A DNA stretch of 64,000 nucleotides from Flavobacteriaceae bacterium PS02337 (GTDB lineage: Bacteria; Bacteroidota; Bacteroidia; Flavobacteriales; Flavobacteriaceae). The number at the start of each line of letters is the position of its first letter. Within the stretch, counting starts at the first letter, position 1. Below the pieces are notes generated by a model. It was given only the letters and a program-made list of their open reading frames with translations. It made no database searches and was not told the origin of the DNA. The DNA is taken from the NCBI GenBank assembly GCA_029959285.1, contig JASCOE010000007.1, positions 62,001 to 126,000 of the forward strand, read 5' to 3'. Below are positions 62,953 through 64,000 of this stretch, one piece after another. The translations under genes were made by a program, and so were the position numbers.

Positions 62953-63083
62953 TTGTCATTCTGAGGAACGAAGACACGAGCGATAGCGAACTGGCGAAGC
63001 AATCTCCGCAAGTAGCTCGACACAGATTTACACTCCACTTTGCGGAGTTTTTTGTGAAGATTCTTCGTTCCTCAGAATGACAA
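62953..63083. repeat. 131-bp nested inverted repeat
   Basis: Perfect 22-bp outer arms (62953-62974 and 63062-63083) contain TTGTCATTCTGAGGAACGA and its complement. An inner 8-bp stem CTCCGCAA / TTGCGGAG (63004-63011, 63040-63047) is nested. A single related arm is at 43331-43349. There is no ORF inside, which suits a non-coding miniature element or a dispersed repeat. Confidence 0.78.
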
Positions 63084-63213
63084 ACTGAACGCTGAACTTT
63101 GACAAAGCTTTTTAAAAACATTAATGCATTTTCAGCATCACATGATAAAAAAATAGCATTTTATATCATTATTCTCTCTTTTATCTTTGTTAAAAATTAA
63201 AGCAAAAATAAAA

Positions 63214-63660
63214 ATGACATTTAGCCATTCCATTAAATCTTTTGATGAATTAACCAATCACGAATTGTATAATTTACTTCGGTTAAGAAGTGACGTTTTT
63301 GTAGTCGAACAAAACTGTCCGTATCTTGATTTGGATAATAAAGACCAGAAAAGTTTTCATCTTTTATATTATGTTGATAACGAATTGGCAGGCGTAACAC
63401 GTTTATTGCCAGCTGGATTATCTTACAACGAAATTGCTATCGGAAGAGTCGTAATTGCAAGATCGCATCGCGGATTAGGTTTGGGAGTAAAACTAATGGA
63501 AGCCTCAATTGCGGGTTGTGAAGAAAAATTTGGAAAAGCTCCAATTCGAATTAGTGCGCAATATCATTTATCCAAATTCTACCAATCTTTAGGATTTGTA
63601 GAACAAGGCGAAGTTTATGATGAAGATGGAATTCCGCATATTGAAATGTTCCGCGAATAA
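63214..63660 (+). CDS. GNAT-family N-acetyltransferase, ElaA-like
   Basis: 148 residues from the ATG at 63214; a TTG at 63187 lies inside the TATCTTTG -7 box (63182-63189) and was rejected. ElaA-type features are LYNLLRLRSDVFVVEQNCPYLDLDNKD and the acetyl-CoA motif VVIARSHRGLGLGVKLM, followed by HLSKFYQSLGF. It transfers acetyl groups from acetyl-CoA to an unknown acceptor. It is convergent with the LysR-type gene. Confidence 0.9.
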   Translation: MTFSHSIKSFDELTNHELYNLLRLRSDVFVVEQNCPYLDLDNKDQKSFHLLYYVDNELAGVTRLLPAGLSYNEIAIGRVVIARSHRGLGLGVKLMEASIAGCEEKFGKAPIRISAQYHLSKFYQSLGFVEQGEVYDEDGIPHIEMFRE

Positions 63661-63664
63661 AAAT

Positions 63665-64000
63665 TTAAGGTGTAATCAATTTTAAAACATTGGCCAAAAC
63701 CGGATTGTGATCTTCTATTCGCCAATTGATATACAAATCGGTTTCTAGTGGAAGTTTGATAAATCGGATTCCAGGAATTTCATGAAAAAGATACGAATCA
63801 GGTAAAATCGCAATTCCAAGTCCTTTTCGAACCAAAGCAATGATAGCAGAACCAAATTCAGAATGAAGGTATACTTCTGGAGCGTTTTCTAAAGAATTGA
63901 ATAATTGTCTGATCAAATCGCTGTAACTGCTTCCTTCGTCATTAGTTGGCAGGATAAACTTTTGAGAAGCAAGCGTTTCTTTGGTTAAATCTTCGGGAGT
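63665..64000 (-). CDS. LysR-family transcriptional regulator, C-terminal part (truncated by window)
   Basis: The last 112 codons of a minus-strand gene whose start lies beyond position 64000. The visible part is the second half of the LysR substrate-binding domain: FILPTNDEGSSYSDLI, EFGSAIIALVRKGLGIAILPDSY and INWRIEDHNPVLANVLKLI. The reading frame is open through 64000, so the TTG at 63916 is not the true start. The DNA-binding domain and its target are not in the window. Confidence 0.85.
   Translation of the reverse strand, partial: TPEDLTKETLASQKFILPTNDEGSSYSDLIRQLFNSLENAPEVYLHSEFGSAIIALVRKGLGIAILPDSYLFHEIPGIRFIKLPLETDLYINWRIEDHNPVLANVLKLITP

Larger units (their letters stand above)
62839..63213. 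other. Repeat-rich non-coding interval
   Basis: This 375-base interval holds a palindromic repeat used as a terminator (62864-62905), a long nested inverted repeat (62953-63083) and a TATCTTTG -7-like box at 63182-63189 before the acetyltransferase gene. No gene was seen. Confidence 0.7.

Noticed and set aside
63182-63216. TTG start at 63187 for the acetyltransferase
   Set aside because: It lies inside the TATCTTTG -7 box, so transcription would start downstream of it; the ATG at 63214 begins the conserved ElaA sequence.

Overview
The window looks like a chromosomal segment of a Flavobacterium-type Bacteroidota. It is AT-rich. Several promoters have the TTG / TAnnTTTG form typical of this phylum, Shine-Dalgarno sequences are largely absent, and there are TonB receptors, lipoproteins with S/T-C lipoboxes and intergenic palindromes of the kind common in Flavobacterium. 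No rRNA, tRNA, CRISPR array, transposase or replication origin was seen. Most boundaries are between ordinary operons rather than mobile elements.

Region 1 (about 150-17800) is a regulated hydrolase locus. Two paralogous TPR sensor kinases (HisKA_2 type) and one receiver-GAF-AAA+ sigma-54 activator surround and precede secreted or cytoplasmic hydrolases: four alpha/beta hydrolases, an isochorismatase-like hydrolase, an amidohydrolase, an unusual MBL-fold protein, a Tat-exported deacetylase-like protein, and an alginate-export-type outer-membrane barrel. A -24/-12 promoter precedes the first hydrolase operon. The locus looks like uptake and stepwise hydrolysis of an unidentified ester or amide compound.

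Region 2 (17961-26025) has a CPA1 Na+/H+ antiporter, a NodB-type deacetylase, an OmpR/kinase pair and a large Oar-like TonB-dependent receptor. Four octamer copies at an exact 11-bp period lie between the kinase and the receptor and are a likely operator for the neighbouring response regulator. Two small uncharacterised genes follow.

Region 3 (26856-32756, minus strand) is a probable copper-handling cluster: a MauG/MbnH-like di-haem lipoprotein, an MbnP lipoprotein, an OprC/NosA-like TonB receptor, a YtkA-like lipoprotein and two paralogous small exported proteins sharing a Cys-x9-Cys-x3-Cys pattern.

Region 4 (33022-38375) is a compact seven-gene operon around a type III polyketide synthase, with a flavoprotein, a methyltransferase, FabZ-like dehydratase, ketosynthase, ACP and phosphopantetheinyl transferase. 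It probably makes a methylated, oxidised phenolic or pyrone lipid.

Region 5 (38730-42672) is an orphan toxin cassette: a PAAR-like DUF4280 protein, a two-enzyme peptidoglycan hydrolase effector, and an overlapping lipoprotein that is the likely immunity protein.

Region 6 (42885-48979) carries OsmC, a short-chain dehydrogenase, a KaiC-KaiB-KaiB-PAS kinase-receiver operon without KaiA, and an HxlR regulator. A 19-bp element is shared by the SDR and HxlR promoters on either side of the Kai operon.

Region 7 (49170-64000) has ChaA-type Ca2+/H+ antiporter, the oxidative pentose phosphate operon gnd-zwf-pgl, an RND efflux operon (adaptor, pump, outer-membrane factor), a Crp/Fnr regulator, a Gdx/SugE-type SMR exporter, an ElaA-like acetyltransferase and the C-terminal part of a LysR regulator that runs off the window. 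Several families of dispersed palindromes fill the intergenic spaces here.
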